Both the position numbers and the translations under genes were made by a program. DNA of 64,000 nucleotides, taken from NCBI RefSeq assembly GCF_032460525.1, contig NZ_CP135963.1, positions 2,790,001-2,854,000 of the forward strand, read 5' to 3'. Origin of the DNA: Geodermatophilus sp. DSM 44513 (GTDB lineage: Bacteria > Actinomycetota > Actinomycetes > Mycobacteriales > Geodermatophilaceae). Within the stretch, counting starts at the first letter, position 1; each line of letters starts with the position of its first letter. Shown one piece after another: positions 25,593-35,591 of this stretch. A model generated the notes under the pieces. The model was not told the DNA's origin. It did not search any database and saw nothing but the letters and a program-made list of their open reading frames with translations.

Positions 25593-25639
25593 CCGGCCAT
25601 CACCACCACCATCGAAGGGGCGTTGCAACAACCGAATGA
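24510..25639 (-). mobile_element. IS30-family insertion sequence (defective)
   Basis: Element of about 1,130 bp with 19-bp imperfect terminal inverted repeats: 24510-24528 (TCAAGCGGCTGTTGCAACG) and the complement of 25621-25639 (TCATTCGGTTGTTGCAACG), 16 of 19 matching. A 2-bp CT flanks both sides (24508-24509 and 25640-25641), a possible short target duplication of the size usual for IS30. It carries one transposase frame on the minus strand, broken by an in-frame TAG. It lies between the DksA-like gene and the YibE/F-methyltransferase pair. The exact ends are my alignment by eye. Confidence 0.82.
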
Positions 25640-25705
25640 CTACACCGCGGGCGGGGACAGCCACTCGACGATGATCACGGGAGCGGTGGCGGCCGGGGCG
25701 GGGCC

Positions 25706-27631
<1,926 letters not shown>

Positions 27632-27677
27632 TCAGGCTAGGAGCCCACCCCCCGCCGGGACCGCCCGACACCGGGAC

Positions 27678-28100
27678 TCAGCCGCCGCCCTCCCGGTCGA
27701 CCCGGTCGTCGGCCAGGGCCGGCTGCTGCTCCACGGAGAAGCGCAGCCACAGACCGGACAGCTGCAGCGGCCGGGCGACCACCGACGGCGGGGACACCAG
27801 CACGACCTCCACCCCGCGCGGCTGGCAGAGCTTCTGCAGCTGCACGAGCACCGCCATGCCGGCGGAGTTGAGGTAGGTGACCCCGCGCAGGTCCAGCCGG
27901 ACCTGCCGCAGGTCCGGCCGGCCGAGCAGCAGGTCGGTGATGGTGCGGACCAGCGGCCGGCGGGCCCCCTCGGTGAACTCGCCGTGGACGGTCGACGTCG
28001 CGACGTCGCCGTCCAGGGCGGTGACCACCTCCGGCTCCGCGTCGCCGCGCCGCTGCTGCTCGGGTCCCCCCGGCGTCCGGGCTGCTCCGTTGTCGTCCAC
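27678..28100 (-). CDS. STAS-domain anti-sigma factor antagonist-like protein
   Basis: Protein of 140 residues with a STAS domain (about 40-130) of the SpoIIAA/RsbV class: VRLDLRGVTYLNSAGMAVLV contains the Ser that is phosphorylated in family members, followed by QLQKLCQPRGVEVVLVSPPS. Such proteins bind anti-sigma kinases and so release sigma factors; no partner kinase is encoded nearby. GTG 28100 (VDDNGAARTPGG) is a plausible start; the frame is open further to 28160. It is divergent from hsp20, with about 200 nt between the starts. Confidence 0.8.
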   Translation of the reverse strand: MDDNGAARTPGGPEQQRRGDAEPEVVTALDGDVATSTVHGEFTEGARRPLVRTITDLLLGRPDLRQVRLDLRGVTYLNSAGMAVLVQLQKLCQPRGVEVVLVSPPSVVARPLQLSGLWLRFSVEQQPALADDRVDREGGG

Positions 28101-28207
28101 GGACCTGTCCTGCCCCGACGGGCGGGAGATCACGCGCGGGCGGGCAGGCCCGACGACCACGGACCGGGACGTGGGACGGGGCCGGGAACACCTGTGCGCG
28201 ATGGACG

Positions 28208-28236
28208 TTTACCAGAGTGCGTGACCGAGGTAATCT
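28208..28236 (+). promoter_or_regulatory. Sigma-70-type promoter of hsp20
   Basis: TTTACC at 28208-28213, a 17-nt spacer, TAATCT at 28231-28236. The predicted start site is about 62 nt before the hsp20 ATG. No HspR-type HAIR inverted repeat was recognised nearby. Confidence 0.55.
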
Positions 28237-28304
28237 CCAGTCGCCGCGAGAGATCCACCTCGGGCAGCGAACCGAACAGCACGATCCCAGGAGGGTGCAC
28301 AGCC

Positions 28305-28802
28305 ATGGCCATGCTGACCGCCTACGACCCGTTCGCCGCCACGTCCGCCGCCTTCCGCGCGCTGGACCAGCTCGCCGGCCGGGCCGGGTCGCTGACCGCC
28401 CGCCCGCTGTCGGGCATGCCGATGGACGCCTACCGCGTCGGTGACAACTTCGTCGCCCACTTCGACCTGCCCGGCGTGGACCCCGGCTCGATCGACCTGC
28501 AGGTCGAGGGCACCACACTGACCGTCACCGCCGAGCGCTCGGTACCGCAGCTGGAGAACGCCGAGTGGGCGATCGCGGAGCGCCCGTACGGCAGCTACAC
28601 CCGCCAGCTCGTCCTCGGCCGGAGCCTGGACACCGAGCGGCTGGAGGCCAGCTACCACGACGGCGTGCTGACCGTGAGCATCCCGGTCGCCGAGAAGGCC
28701 CGCTCCCGCAAGATCACGGTCACCCGCGCCGACACCCCGGCGACGGTCGAGCACCGCACCATCGAGGGCGAGTCGTCCCAGCAGAAGTCGGTCGAGAGCT
28801 GA
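28305..28802 (+). CDS. Hsp20/alpha-crystallin small heat-shock protein
   Basis: ATP-independent chaperone of 165 residues that binds unfolding proteins. The alpha-crystallin domain spans about 45-140 (YRVGDNFVAHFDLPGVDPGS, VEGTTLTVTAERSV, RSLDTERLEASYHDGVLTVS) and ends in IPVAEKARSRKITVT. A short hydrophilic tail follows. ATG 28305 has AGGAGGG 10 nt upstream. A strong terminator separates it from a MerR-family gene 82 nt downstream, a common neighbour of actinobacterial hsp20 and a candidate regulator. Confidence 0.93.
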   Translation: MAMLTAYDPFAATSAAFRALDQLAGRAGSLTARPLSGMPMDAYRVGDNFVAHFDLPGVDPGSIDLQVEGTTLTVTAERSVPQLENAEWAIAERPYGSYTRQLVLGRSLDTERLEASYHDGVLTVSIPVAEKARSRKITVTRADTPATVEHRTIEGESSQQKSVES

Positions 28803-28818
28803 TCGACGTCGGCGCCTG

Positions 28819-28850
28819 CGAGGGCCGGGTCCGCACGGACCCGGCCCTCG
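28819..28850 (+). terminator. Terminator of hsp20
   Basis: Perfect 15-bp stem: CGAGGGCCGGGTCCG (28819-28833) and its complement (28836-28850), with only CA between. It begins 16 nt after the stop. Confidence 0.85.
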
Positions 28851-28884
28851 TGCGTCCCGCACCACCCGGGACCGGGGGACCGCC

Positions 28885-29253
28885 ATGACCAGACCCGGAC
28901 CCGACGCCGGTGACCCGGTGGGGCGCCTCGACGACCCGGACTACCCGGCGCTGACCATGAGCCAGGCCGCGGCGCTGCTCGGTGTCCAGGCGGCCTTCCT
29001 GCGCAGCCTGGACATCGCCGGGGTCCTGCAGCCGCACCGCTCCCCCGGCGGGCACCGCCGCTACTCCCGCCACCAGCTCACCCTGGCCGCCCGGCTGCGC
29101 CAGCTGCTGGACGACGGGCACACGCTGGCCTCCGCGGAGGTCATCCTCGGCCTGCAGGACGAGCTGGCCGACGCCCGGGCCGACAGCGAGCGACTGCAGG
29201 CCACCGTCAACCGGCTGCGCGCCGGCGAGGACGGCCGACCGGTCAGCGGCTGA
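28885..29253 (+). CDS. MerR family transcriptional regulator
   Basis: DNA-binding protein of 122 residues with an N-terminal MerR winged helix: LTMSQAAALLGVQAAFLRSL followed by the wing PHRSPGGHRRYSRHQLTLAA. A short helical effector/dimer region (VILGLQDELADARADSERLQ) has no recognisable ligand-binding cysteines. The compact size and DDPDYP opening resemble HspR-like heat-shock repressors. Its place downstream of hsp20 suggests control of that gene; this is inference. The last 11 nt overlap the convergent epoxide hydrolase gene. Confidence 0.85.
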   Translation: MTRPGPDAGDPVGRLDDPDYPALTMSQAAALLGVQAAFLRSLDIAGVLQPHRSPGGHRRYSRHQLTLAARLRQLLDDGHTLASAEVILGLQDELADARADSERLQATVNRLRAGEDGRPVSG

Positions 29254-30349
29254 CGACGCGGACGAACCGCCGCAGCTCCTCGACGAGCAGGTCGGGCACC
29301 TCCATCGCCGCGAAGTGCCCGCCGCGCGGGAACTCCGTCCACGACACCAGGTCGACCACCTCGGCCACCGCCGCGCGGACCGGCCGGAACAGGTCGTGCG
29401 GGAGCACCGCCACGCCGGTCGGCACGTCCCGCGACCAGCCCGGCACCGGGGCGTGCGCCCGCTCCCAGTACAGCTGCGCCGACGACGGCCCGGTGCGGGT
29501 GAACCAGTAGACGGCCGTGTTGGTGAGCAGCCGGTCGTCGTCCACGGCACTGGCCGGGTCGGTCCACTCGGCGAACCGCTCGGCGACCCAGGCCAGCAGC
29601 CCGGCCGGTGAGTCCGTCAGCGCCGGCGCCAGCGACAGCGGCCGGGTGCCCTGCACCTTGGCGTAGCCGGACAGCTCGCGGGCGTAGCGCGCCGCCCTGG
29701 CCTCGGCGACCGGGTCCCCGTCGGGCGCCGGCCCCGGGACCATGGTCACGTGCAGCCCGGCGACGTGCGCCGCGTCGGCGGCGGCGAGGTCGCGCCCGAC
29801 GTGGGAGCCCCAGTCGCCGCCGTGGACGACGTAGCGGTCGTACCCGAGCCGGGCGACCAGCTCGGCGACCGCGCGGGCCATCCGGGCCGGCGTCCACCCG
29901 CCGTCCGGCGTCGGACCGGAGAAGCCGTAGCCGGGCAGCGAGGGGACGACGAGGTGCACCGCGTCGGCCGGGTCGCCGCCGTGCGCGGCGGGGTCGCTGA
30001 GCGGGCCGAACACCTGCAGGAACTCCACCACCGAGCCCGGCCAGCCGTGCAGCAGCACCAGCGGGACGGCGTCCGGCTCCGGGGAGCGCACGTGCAGCGC
30101 GTGCACCCGGGTGCCGTCGACCGTGGTGGTGACCTGCGGCCAGGCGTTGAGCGCCGCCTCCTGGGCGCGCCAGTCCCAGCCCGACGCCCACCGCCCGGCC
30201 AGCTCGCGCACCCGCTCGAGGGGGATGCCGCGCTCCCCGGGGAGGTCCTGGGCGACCGGCCAGCGGGTGCGCCGCAGCCGGTCGGCCAGGTCGTCGACGT
30301 CGGCCTGCGGCACGTCCACGCGGAAGGGGGTCACCTCGGTGCCGGCCAC
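29243..30349 (-). CDS. Epoxide hydrolase (alpha/beta-hydrolase, EHN domain)
   Basis: Probable epoxide hydrolase of 368 residues. The N-terminal EHN domain (FRVDVPQADVDDLADRLRRT) is followed by an alpha/beta-hydrolase fold with the oxyanion motif LLHGWPGSVVEF, nucleophile Asp in HGGDWGSHVGRDLA, a cap with Tyr-containing AVYWFTRTGPSSAQLYWERA, and a C-terminal catalytic His in FPRGGHFAAMEVPDLL. GTG 30349 was taken as start; GTG a few codons inside (VTPFRVDV) is an alternative. Lies between MerR (convergent overlap) and ackA. The physiological epoxide is unknown. Confidence 0.9.
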   Translation of the reverse strand: MAGTEVTPFRVDVPQADVDDLADRLRRTRWPVAQDLPGERGIPLERVRELAGRWASGWDWRAQEAALNAWPQVTTTVDGTRVHALHVRSPEPDAVPLVLLHGWPGSVVEFLQVFGPLSDPAAHGGDPADAVHLVVPSLPGYGFSGPTPDGGWTPARMARAVAELVARLGYDRYVVHGGDWGSHVGRDLAAADAAHVAGLHVTMVPGPAPDGDPVAEARAARYARELSGYAKVQGTRPLSLAPALTDSPAGLLAWVAERFAEWTDPASAVDDDRLLTNTAVYWFTRTGPSSAQLYWERAHAPVPGWSRDVPTGVAVLPHDLFRPVRAAVAEVVDLVSWTEFPRGGHFAAMEVPDLLVEELRRFVRVVSR

Positions 30350-30366
30350 CCGGCCAGCCTGCCCGC

Positions 30367-31560
30367 TCAGCCACCGGCCAGCAGCTCGGCGGCCTGGCGG
30401 GCCATCTCCAGCTCCTCGTCGGTCGGCACGACGAGGACGGCGACCGGGCTGCCGTCGGCGGAGACCACCCGGGCCGCCCGGGACGGGGCGGCGTTGCGCT
30501 CGTGGTCGACCACGATGCCCAGCGTCTCCAGCCCGGCCAGCGAGCGGGCGCGGACCACGGCGTCGTTCTCCCCGATGCCCGCGGTGAACACGACGGCGTC
30601 GGTGCGGCCCAGCACCGCCAGGTAGGCCCCGACGTACCTGCGGACGCGGTGGCAGAAGACGTCGAGGGCCAGCGCGGCCGCCTCGTCGCCGGCCGCGGCC
30701 AGCCGGTGCACCTCGCGCAGGTCGCTGTGCCCGGCCAGGGCCAGCATGCCGCTGGCGGAGTTGAGCGCGCGGTCGACGGCGTCGGCGTCCAGGCCCGCCG
30801 TCCGGCGCAGGTGGGCCACCACCGCCGGGTCGACGTCGCCGGAGCGGGTGCCCATGACCAGGCCCTCCAGCGGGGTGAGGCCCATCGAGGTGTCCACGCT
30901 GCGCCCGCCGGCGACCGCGGTGGCGCTGGCGCCGTTGCCCAGGTGCAGCACGACCACGTTGGTGTCGGCGACCGGGCGGCCCAGCACCTCGGCGGCCCGC
31001 CGCGACACGTAGGCGTGCGACGTGCCGTGGAAGCCGTAGCGGCGGACGCCGTGGTCGCGGGCCCACTGCCGCGGCACCGCGTAGGTGTGCGCGTGGGCGG
31101 GGAGCGTCTGGTGGAACGCCGTGTCGAACACCGCCACGTGCGGCAGGCCGGGGAACGCCCGCCGGGCGACCTCGATGCCGGTCGCGTTGACCGGGTTGTG
31201 CAGCGGGGCCAGCGCCGCGAGGTCGCGGACGGCGGCGAGCACCCCGTCGTCCACGCGCACCGGCGTGGCGAACCGGGTGCCGCCGTGCACGACGCGGTGC
31301 GCCACCGCCGTCAGCCCGACGCCGGACAGGTCCGGCCCGGCCTCGGCGAAGGCGTCGAGGGCGGCACCGAGCGCGGCGGCGTGGTCCGGCAGCGGGCGCT
31401 CGGTCACCCGCGGGGCGCCGTCGGCACCGCGGTGGGTCAGCCGCCCGGTGGGCTGGCCGACCCGCTCGGCCAGCCCCGACGCCAGCGACGTCGCGGCGCC
31501 GACGTCGACGACGGCGTACTTCAGCGAGGAGGACCCGGCGTTGAGCACCAGGACCGTCAC
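30367..31560 (-). CDS. ackA: Acetate kinase
   Basis: Interconverts acetyl phosphate + ADP with acetate + ATP, the second step of the Pta-Ack pathway. It has 397 residues, full length. It starts VTVLVLNAGSSSLKYAVVD, then has VFDTAFHQTLPAHAHTYAVP, YGFHGTSHAYVSRRAAEVLG, LHLGNGASATAVAGGRSVDT and FTAGIGENDAVVRA, all ASKHA-fold signatures with the catalytic Glu in the last motif region. GTG 31560 overlaps the pta stop as GTGA, so both are translationally coupled. Acetate overflow or uptake here may connect functionally with the AcuC/PatA-like acetylation pair at 9.9-13.8 kb. Confidence 0.96.
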   Translation of the reverse strand: MTVLVLNAGSSSLKYAVVDVGAATSLASGLAERVGQPTGRLTHRGADGAPRVTERPLPDHAAALGAALDAFAEAGPDLSGVGLTAVAHRVVHGGTRFATPVRVDDGVLAAVRDLAALAPLHNPVNATGIEVARRAFPGLPHVAVFDTAFHQTLPAHAHTYAVPRQWARDHGVRRYGFHGTSHAYVSRRAAEVLGRPVADTNVVVLHLGNGASATAVAGGRSVDTSMGLTPLEGLVMGTRSGDVDPAVVAHLRRTAGLDADAVDRALNSASGMLALAGHSDLREVHRLAAAGDEAAALALDVFCHRVRRYVGAYLAVLGRTDAVVFTAGIGENDAVVRARSLAGLETLGIVVDHERNAAPSRAARVVSADGSPVAVLVVPTDEELEMARQAAELLAGG

Positions 31561-33644
31561 GGCCGGTCCTGCTGCCGGTCCTGCTGCTGGGCCTGGACCG
31601 CGGTGATGGCGACGGTGGTGACGATGTCCTGCACGGTCGCGCCGCGGGACAGGTCGTTGACCGGCCGGCGCAGGCCCTGCAGCACCGGGCCGACCGCGAC
31701 GGCCCCCGCACTGCGCTGCACCGCCTTGTAGGTGTTGTTGCCGGTGTTGAGGTCCGGGAAGACGAACACCGTCGCCCGGCCGGCCACCTCGCTGCCGGGG
31801 AGCTTGGCGCGCGCGACGCCGGCGTCGACGGCGGCGTCGTACTGGATGGGCCCCTCGACGGACAGGTCCGGGGCCTGCTGCCGGACCAGGTCGGTGGCCG
31901 CGCGCACCCGGTCGACGTCCTCCCCGCTGCCGGAGGACCCGGTCGAGTAGGACAGCATCGCCACCCGCGGCTGCACGCCGAACTGCGCGGCGGTGCGCGC
32001 CGAGGAGACCGCGATCGCGGCCAGCTGCTCGGCGGTGGGGTGCACGTTGACCGCGCAGTCGCCGTAGACCAGCACCCGGTCGGCCAGGCACATGAAGAAG
32101 ACGCTGGACACGATCGGCACGCCCTCGACCGTGCGGATCACCTCCAGGGCCGGGCGGATGGTGTGCGCGGTGGTGTGCGCCGCGCCGGAGACCATGCCGT
32201 CGGCCATCCCGAGGGCGACCATCAGCGTGCCGGCGTAGGAGACGTCGACGACCACGTCGCGGGCGGCGTCCATCGGCACGCCCCGGTGCGCGCGGCGGCG
32301 GGCGTACTCGACGGCGAGGCGCTCGCGCAGCTCCGGGTCGGCGGGGTCCACCAGCTGGGCGCCGCCGACGTCGACGCCGGCGCGGGCGGCCGCGGCGCGG
32401 ACCTCCTCCCGCGGGCCGAGCAGGGTGAGGTCGACGACGCCGCGGCGCAGCAGCGTCTCCGCCGCGCGCAGGACGCGCTCGTCGGTGCCCTCGGGCAGCA
32501 CGATCCGCCGGCGGTCGGCGCGCGCCCGGTCGAGCAGCTCGTACTCGAACATCAGCGGCGTCCGGACCTGCGGCCGCGCCACCGCGACCCGGTCGAGCAG
32601 GTCCGCCCCGTCGACGTGCGCCTCGAACAGCGCCAGCGCCGTGTCGACCTTGCGGGTGGCCTCCGGCGTGATCCGCCCGGGCACGGCGGCGGCGGTCGGC
32701 GCGGTGGCGTAGGTGTCCTGCGCGGTGAGGACCACGGGCAGCCCGGTGGGCAGCCGCTCGACCAGCTCGAGCACCCGGGGCGCCGGCGGGATGCCGCCGG
32801 TGAGCACGACGCCGGCCGGTGCCGGCAGCCCGCCGGAGAGGTGCGCGGCGAGCACGCCGAGCAGCACGTCGGCGCGGTCGCCGGGGGTGAGGACGACGAC
32901 GCCGTCGACCAGCCGGTCGAGCAGGTTGGGCAGCGTCATGGCCGCCACCAGCACTCCGGAGGTCTCCCGCGACAGCGTGACGGGGTCGCCGGCCAGCAGC
33001 TCGCCGTCGCAGGCCTCGGCGATCTCCGCGACGGTCGGGGCAGTGAGCACCGGGGCCTCCGGCAGGGCCCAGACCGGCAGGCCGCCGGCGGCCGTGGCCG
33101 GTGCCGCGGCGAGCTCCCGCGGGTCGACCCGGTTGGCGACGACGGCGACGACCTCGCAGCCGGCCGACCGCATCGCGGCCACCCCGACGTCGGCGGCCGA
33201 CCGGGTGCCGGCCGCCGTCCGGTCGTGCCCGGAGACGACGGCCAGCACCGGCAGACCCAGGTTGACCGCGATCCGCGCGTTGAGCGCGAGCTCGCCGGCC
33301 GCACCCGCCTCGGTGAAGTCGGTGCCGACGACCAGCACGCGGTCGCAGCGGGCGGCCAGGGCCCGGTAGCGGGCGACGACCTCGGCGACGGCGCGGTCCT
33401 CGTCGGCGAGGACGTCGGCGTAGGGCACGCCCAGGCACGCCTCGTACGGCGGCCGCGGCTCCGGGGACCGCGGGAGCAGCAGGTCGACGACGCGGTCGGT
33501 GCCCTCGACCGCGGTGACCACCGGCCGGAAGACGCCGAGCCGGCCGACCCGCCGGGCGAGCAGCTCGAAGACCCCCAGGGCGACCGCGGACTTGCCGGTC
33601 CCCGGTTTGCAGCCGGTCACGTACAGCCCGGCGGACACCTGCAC
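31557..33644 (-). CDS. pta: Phosphate acetyltransferase
   Basis: Converts acetyl-CoA and phosphate to acetyl phosphate. This is the long form of 695 residues. It has an N-terminal P-loop BioD-like domain (GLYVTGCKPGTGKSAVALGV, about 5-200), a DRTGG domain (about 215-330), and the C-terminal catalytic PTA/PTB domain (about 370-690). The catalytic part includes RIVLPEGTDERVLRAAETLL, GMADGMVSGAAHTTAHTIRP and FPDLNTGNNTYKAVQRSAGA. The N-terminal domains are usually regulatory. ATG or GTG at 33644 gives the expected start. Overlaps ackA. Upstream lies the small Lys-rich gene on the same strand, 132 nt away. Confidence 0.95.
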   Translation of the reverse strand: MQVSAGLYVTGCKPGTGKSAVALGVFELLARRVGRLGVFRPVVTAVEGTDRVVDLLLPRSPEPRPPYEACLGVPYADVLADEDRAVAEVVARYRALAARCDRVLVVGTDFTEAGAAGELALNARIAVNLGLPVLAVVSGHDRTAAGTRSAADVGVAAMRSAGCEVVAVVANRVDPRELAAAPATAAGGLPVWALPEAPVLTAPTVAEIAEACDGELLAGDPVTLSRETSGVLVAAMTLPNLLDRLVDGVVVLTPGDRADVLLGVLAAHLSGGLPAPAGVVLTGGIPPAPRVLELVERLPTGLPVVLTAQDTYATAPTAAAVPGRITPEATRKVDTALALFEAHVDGADLLDRVAVARPQVRTPLMFEYELLDRARADRRRIVLPEGTDERVLRAAETLLRRGVVDLTLLGPREEVRAAAARAGVDVGGAQLVDPADPELRERLAVEYARRRAHRGVPMDAARDVVVDVSYAGTLMVALGMADGMVSGAAHTTAHTIRPALEVIRTVEGVPIVSSVFFMCLADRVLVYGDCAVNVHPTAEQLAAIAVSSARTAAQFGVQPRVAMLSYSTGSSGSGEDVDRVRAATDLVRQQAPDLSVEGPIQYDAAVDAGVARAKLPGSEVAGRATVFVFPDLNTGNNTYKAVQRSAGAVAVGPVLQGLRRPVNDLSRGATVQDIVTTVAITAVQAQQQDRQQDRP

Positions 33645-33776
33645 CTCCCTCCCGGCGGAGGCTCCGTCGCGGCCCGCGTCCCGCCCGTGGCCGGAGGTCC
33701 CGCCCGGCCCATCCTCCCGCGCGTGCTGGTCAGGGGCGACCCGTCGACACGGCGCCAGGTCGACGGTGGACCGCGG

Positions 33777-33926
33777 TCAGGACTTCTTCCCGCCCTTCTT
33801 CCCCCCCTTCTTGCCGAGCTCGCTCTGCGCGGCCGAGCTCTTCCGGGGGTTCTTCTTCCCCTCCTCCTCCGCCTTGGCGTTCGCCTTCTCCGCCGTGTCG
33901 CTCCCCTTGCCGCTCTTCCCCGCCAC
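33777..33926 (-). CDS. Small Lys/Gly-rich protein, 49 residues
   Basis: A short gene below the usual length cut-off. It starts at GTG 33926 with GGGGAGG 5 nt upstream and runs 49 codons to TGA at 33777. The product begins MAGKSGKGSDTAEKANAKAE, continues with EEEGKKNPRKSS, and ends in the basic repeat GKKGGKKGGKKS. It has 16 lysines, no hydrophobic core and no predicted membrane segment, so it is probably disordered; nucleic-acid binding is possible. The strong ribosome-binding site and lysine codon use (AAG only) argue for a real gene. The function is unknown and I recognise no family. Confidence 0.7.
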   Translation of the reverse strand: MAGKSGKGSDTAEKANAKAEEEGKKNPRKSSAAQSELGKKGGKKGGKKS

Positions 33927-34027
33927 GCCGACCTCCCCGTCGAGCTCCGCCGTCCGGGGCCGGACGGCGGGGCGCTGCCACTACCCCGGGCGGACCAGCC
34001 GGAACACCCAGGTCGGGAGGGACGGCC

Positions 34028-34612
34028 TCAGCGCGGGCGGAGACCGTCCAGCAGCGTGTCCACCGTGCGCACCAGCAGGGCGTCGACGTCCGTACCGGGC
34101 AGGGCGCCGCTGACCGACAGCGCGGCCACCCCGTGCAGGCCCGCCCACAGCGCGGTGGCCAGCGCCCCCGGGTCCCCCGGGACGACCTCGCCGCGGCGCT
34201 GGGCGTCGGCCACCACCAGCGCCGGCCCGGACACCGCATCGGCGGCGTGCGGGGCCTCGCCGGCGCCCTTGCGGGCGAAGACCAGCTCCAGCAGCGCCGG
34301 TTCCGTCGTCGCGAAGCGGACGTAGCCCCGACCCAGGGCCAGCACCCGGGGCCGCAGACCGGCGTCCGGCCCTGGGTCGGCGGCGGCCAGCTCGGCGTCC
34401 AGCCGCTGCCAGCCCGCGGCGGCCAGGGCGGCCAGGAAGGCCTGCCGGTCGGGGAAGTGCCGGCTGGGTGCGGCGTGGCTGACGCCGAGGTCGCGGGCCA
34501 GCCGGCGCAGCGACAGGTCGGCCGGCGACCCGGTGCGCAGCTGCTCGACCGCGCGCTCCAGCAGCGCCGCGCGCAGGTCGCCGTGGTGGTAGGGCTGGTC
34601 GGGGTGCCGCAC
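34028..34612 (-). CDS. TetR/AcrR family transcriptional regulator
   Basis: One-component repressor-type regulator of 194 residues. The N-terminal helix-turn-helix is at about 10-55 (YHHGDLRAALLERAVEQLRT, LARDLGVSHAAPSRHFPDRQ). The C-terminal TetR_C-like domain includes PALLELVFARKGAGEAP and ALWAGLHGVAALSVSGALPG. The open frame extends to 34657, but GTG 34612 (VRHPDQPYHHGD) follows a -10 (34634-34629) directly and gives the usual family start. The intergenic region shared with the SDR gene contains a TGTAG/CTACA inverted repeat overlapping both promoters, so autorepression and control of the SDR are likely. Confidence 0.87.
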   Translation of the reverse strand: MRHPDQPYHHGDLRAALLERAVEQLRTGSPADLSLRRLARDLGVSHAAPSRHFPDRQAFLAALAAAGWQRLDAELAAADPGPDAGLRPRVLALGRGYVRFATTEPALLELVFARKGAGEAPHAADAVSGPALVVADAQRRGEVVPGDPGALATALWAGLHGVAALSVSGALPGTDVDALLVRTVDTLLDGLRPR

Positions 34613-34628
34613 GGCGGGCAGGCTAGTC

Positions 34629-34667
34629 GATGTAGGCGTTGCACACATTGTTGTCACCGGCTACATT
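34629..34667. promoter_or_regulatory. Overlapping divergent promoters and TetR operator
   Basis: Plus strand: TTGCAC at 34639-34644, 17-nt spacer, TACATT at 34662-34667, 8 nt before the SDR ATG. Minus strand: TGACAA (34656-34651), 16-nt spacer, TACATC (34634-34629), in front of tetR. An inverted pair TGTAG (34631-34635) and CTACA (34661-34665) lies inside both promoters and is a good candidate operator. Confidence 0.7.
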
Positions 34668-34675
34668 CACTCGGC

Positions 34676-35578
34676 ATGACGAGTCGCTGGACCACCGCCG
34701 ACATCCCCTCCCAGGCCGGCCGCACCGCCGTCGTCACCGGCGCCACCAGCGGGCTGGGCCTGGTCACCGCCCGGGAGCTCGCCGCCGCGGGCGCCCGGGT
34801 CGTCCTCGCCGTCCGGGATCCCGAGCGCGGCACGGCCGTGGCCGCGGGCCTGGCCGGCGACGTCGAGGTGCGCCGCCTCGACCTCGCCGACCTGGCCTCG
34901 GTGCGCGCCTTCGCCGAGCGGTGGGACGGGCCGCTGGACGTCCTGGTCAACAACGCCGGGATCATGATGGTCCCGGCCGGCCGCACCGCCGACGGCTTCG
35001 AGCTGCAGTTCGGCACCAACCACCTCGGCCACTTCGCGCTGACCAACCTGCTGCTGCCGCAGGTCACCGACCGGGTGGTCACCGTCGCCTCCGGCGCGCA
35101 CCGCATGGGCGAGATCTCCCTCGACGACCCCAGCTGGGAGCGGCGGCGCTACTCCCCCGAGCGCGCCTACGGCCAGTCCAAGCTGGCCAACCTGCTGTTC
35201 ACCCTGGAGCTGCAGCGCCGGCTCACCGCGGCCGGGTCGCCCGTCCGGGCGCTGGCCGCCCACCCGGGGTGGTCGGCGACGAACCTGCAGAGCCGCACCG
35301 GCAACCGGGTCAAGGACGCGGTCATGGCCGTGGGCAACCGACTGCTGGCCATGGACGCCGAGCAGGGCGCCCTGCCGCTGCTGTTCGCGGCGACCGCCGA
35401 CCTGCCCGGTGGCAGCTACGCCGGCCCGGACGGCACGATGGAGATGCGCGGGTACCCGACGCTCGTCGGCCGCAGCCGGGCCGCCAGCGACCTGGCCACG
35501 GCCGAGCGGCTGTGGGCGGCGTCGGCGCGGCTCACCGGCGTCGACTTCCCGGCCGCCCTGGGCGCGGCCAGCCGCTGA
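34676..35578 (+). CDS. SDR family oxidoreductase
   Basis: Short-chain dehydrogenase of 300 residues, retinol-dehydrogenase-like. The NAD(P)-binding motif is AVVTGATSGLGLVTARELAA, the NNAG motif is in DVLVNNAGIMMVPA, and the active site is Ser in VVTVASGAHRM with Tyr and Lys in RAYGQSKLANLLF. ATG 34676 lies 8 nt after a -10 hexamer, so the mRNA is essentially leaderless. It is divergent from the TetR regulator, which very probably controls it; the substrate, perhaps a lipophilic aldehyde or ketone, is not known. Confidence 0.9.
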   Translation: MTSRWTTADIPSQAGRTAVVTGATSGLGLVTARELAAAGARVVLAVRDPERGTAVAAGLAGDVEVRRLDLADLASVRAFAERWDGPLDVLVNNAGIMMVPAGRTADGFELQFGTNHLGHFALTNLLLPQVTDRVVTVASGAHRMGEISLDDPSWERRRYSPERAYGQSKLANLLFTLELQRRLTAAGSPVRALAAHPGWSATNLQSRTGNRVKDAVMAVGNRLLAMDAEQGALPLLFAATADLPGGSYAGPDGTMEMRGYPTLVGRSRAASDLATAERLWAASARLTGVDFPAALGAASR

Positions 35579-35591
35579 CCGGCAGGGTCCG

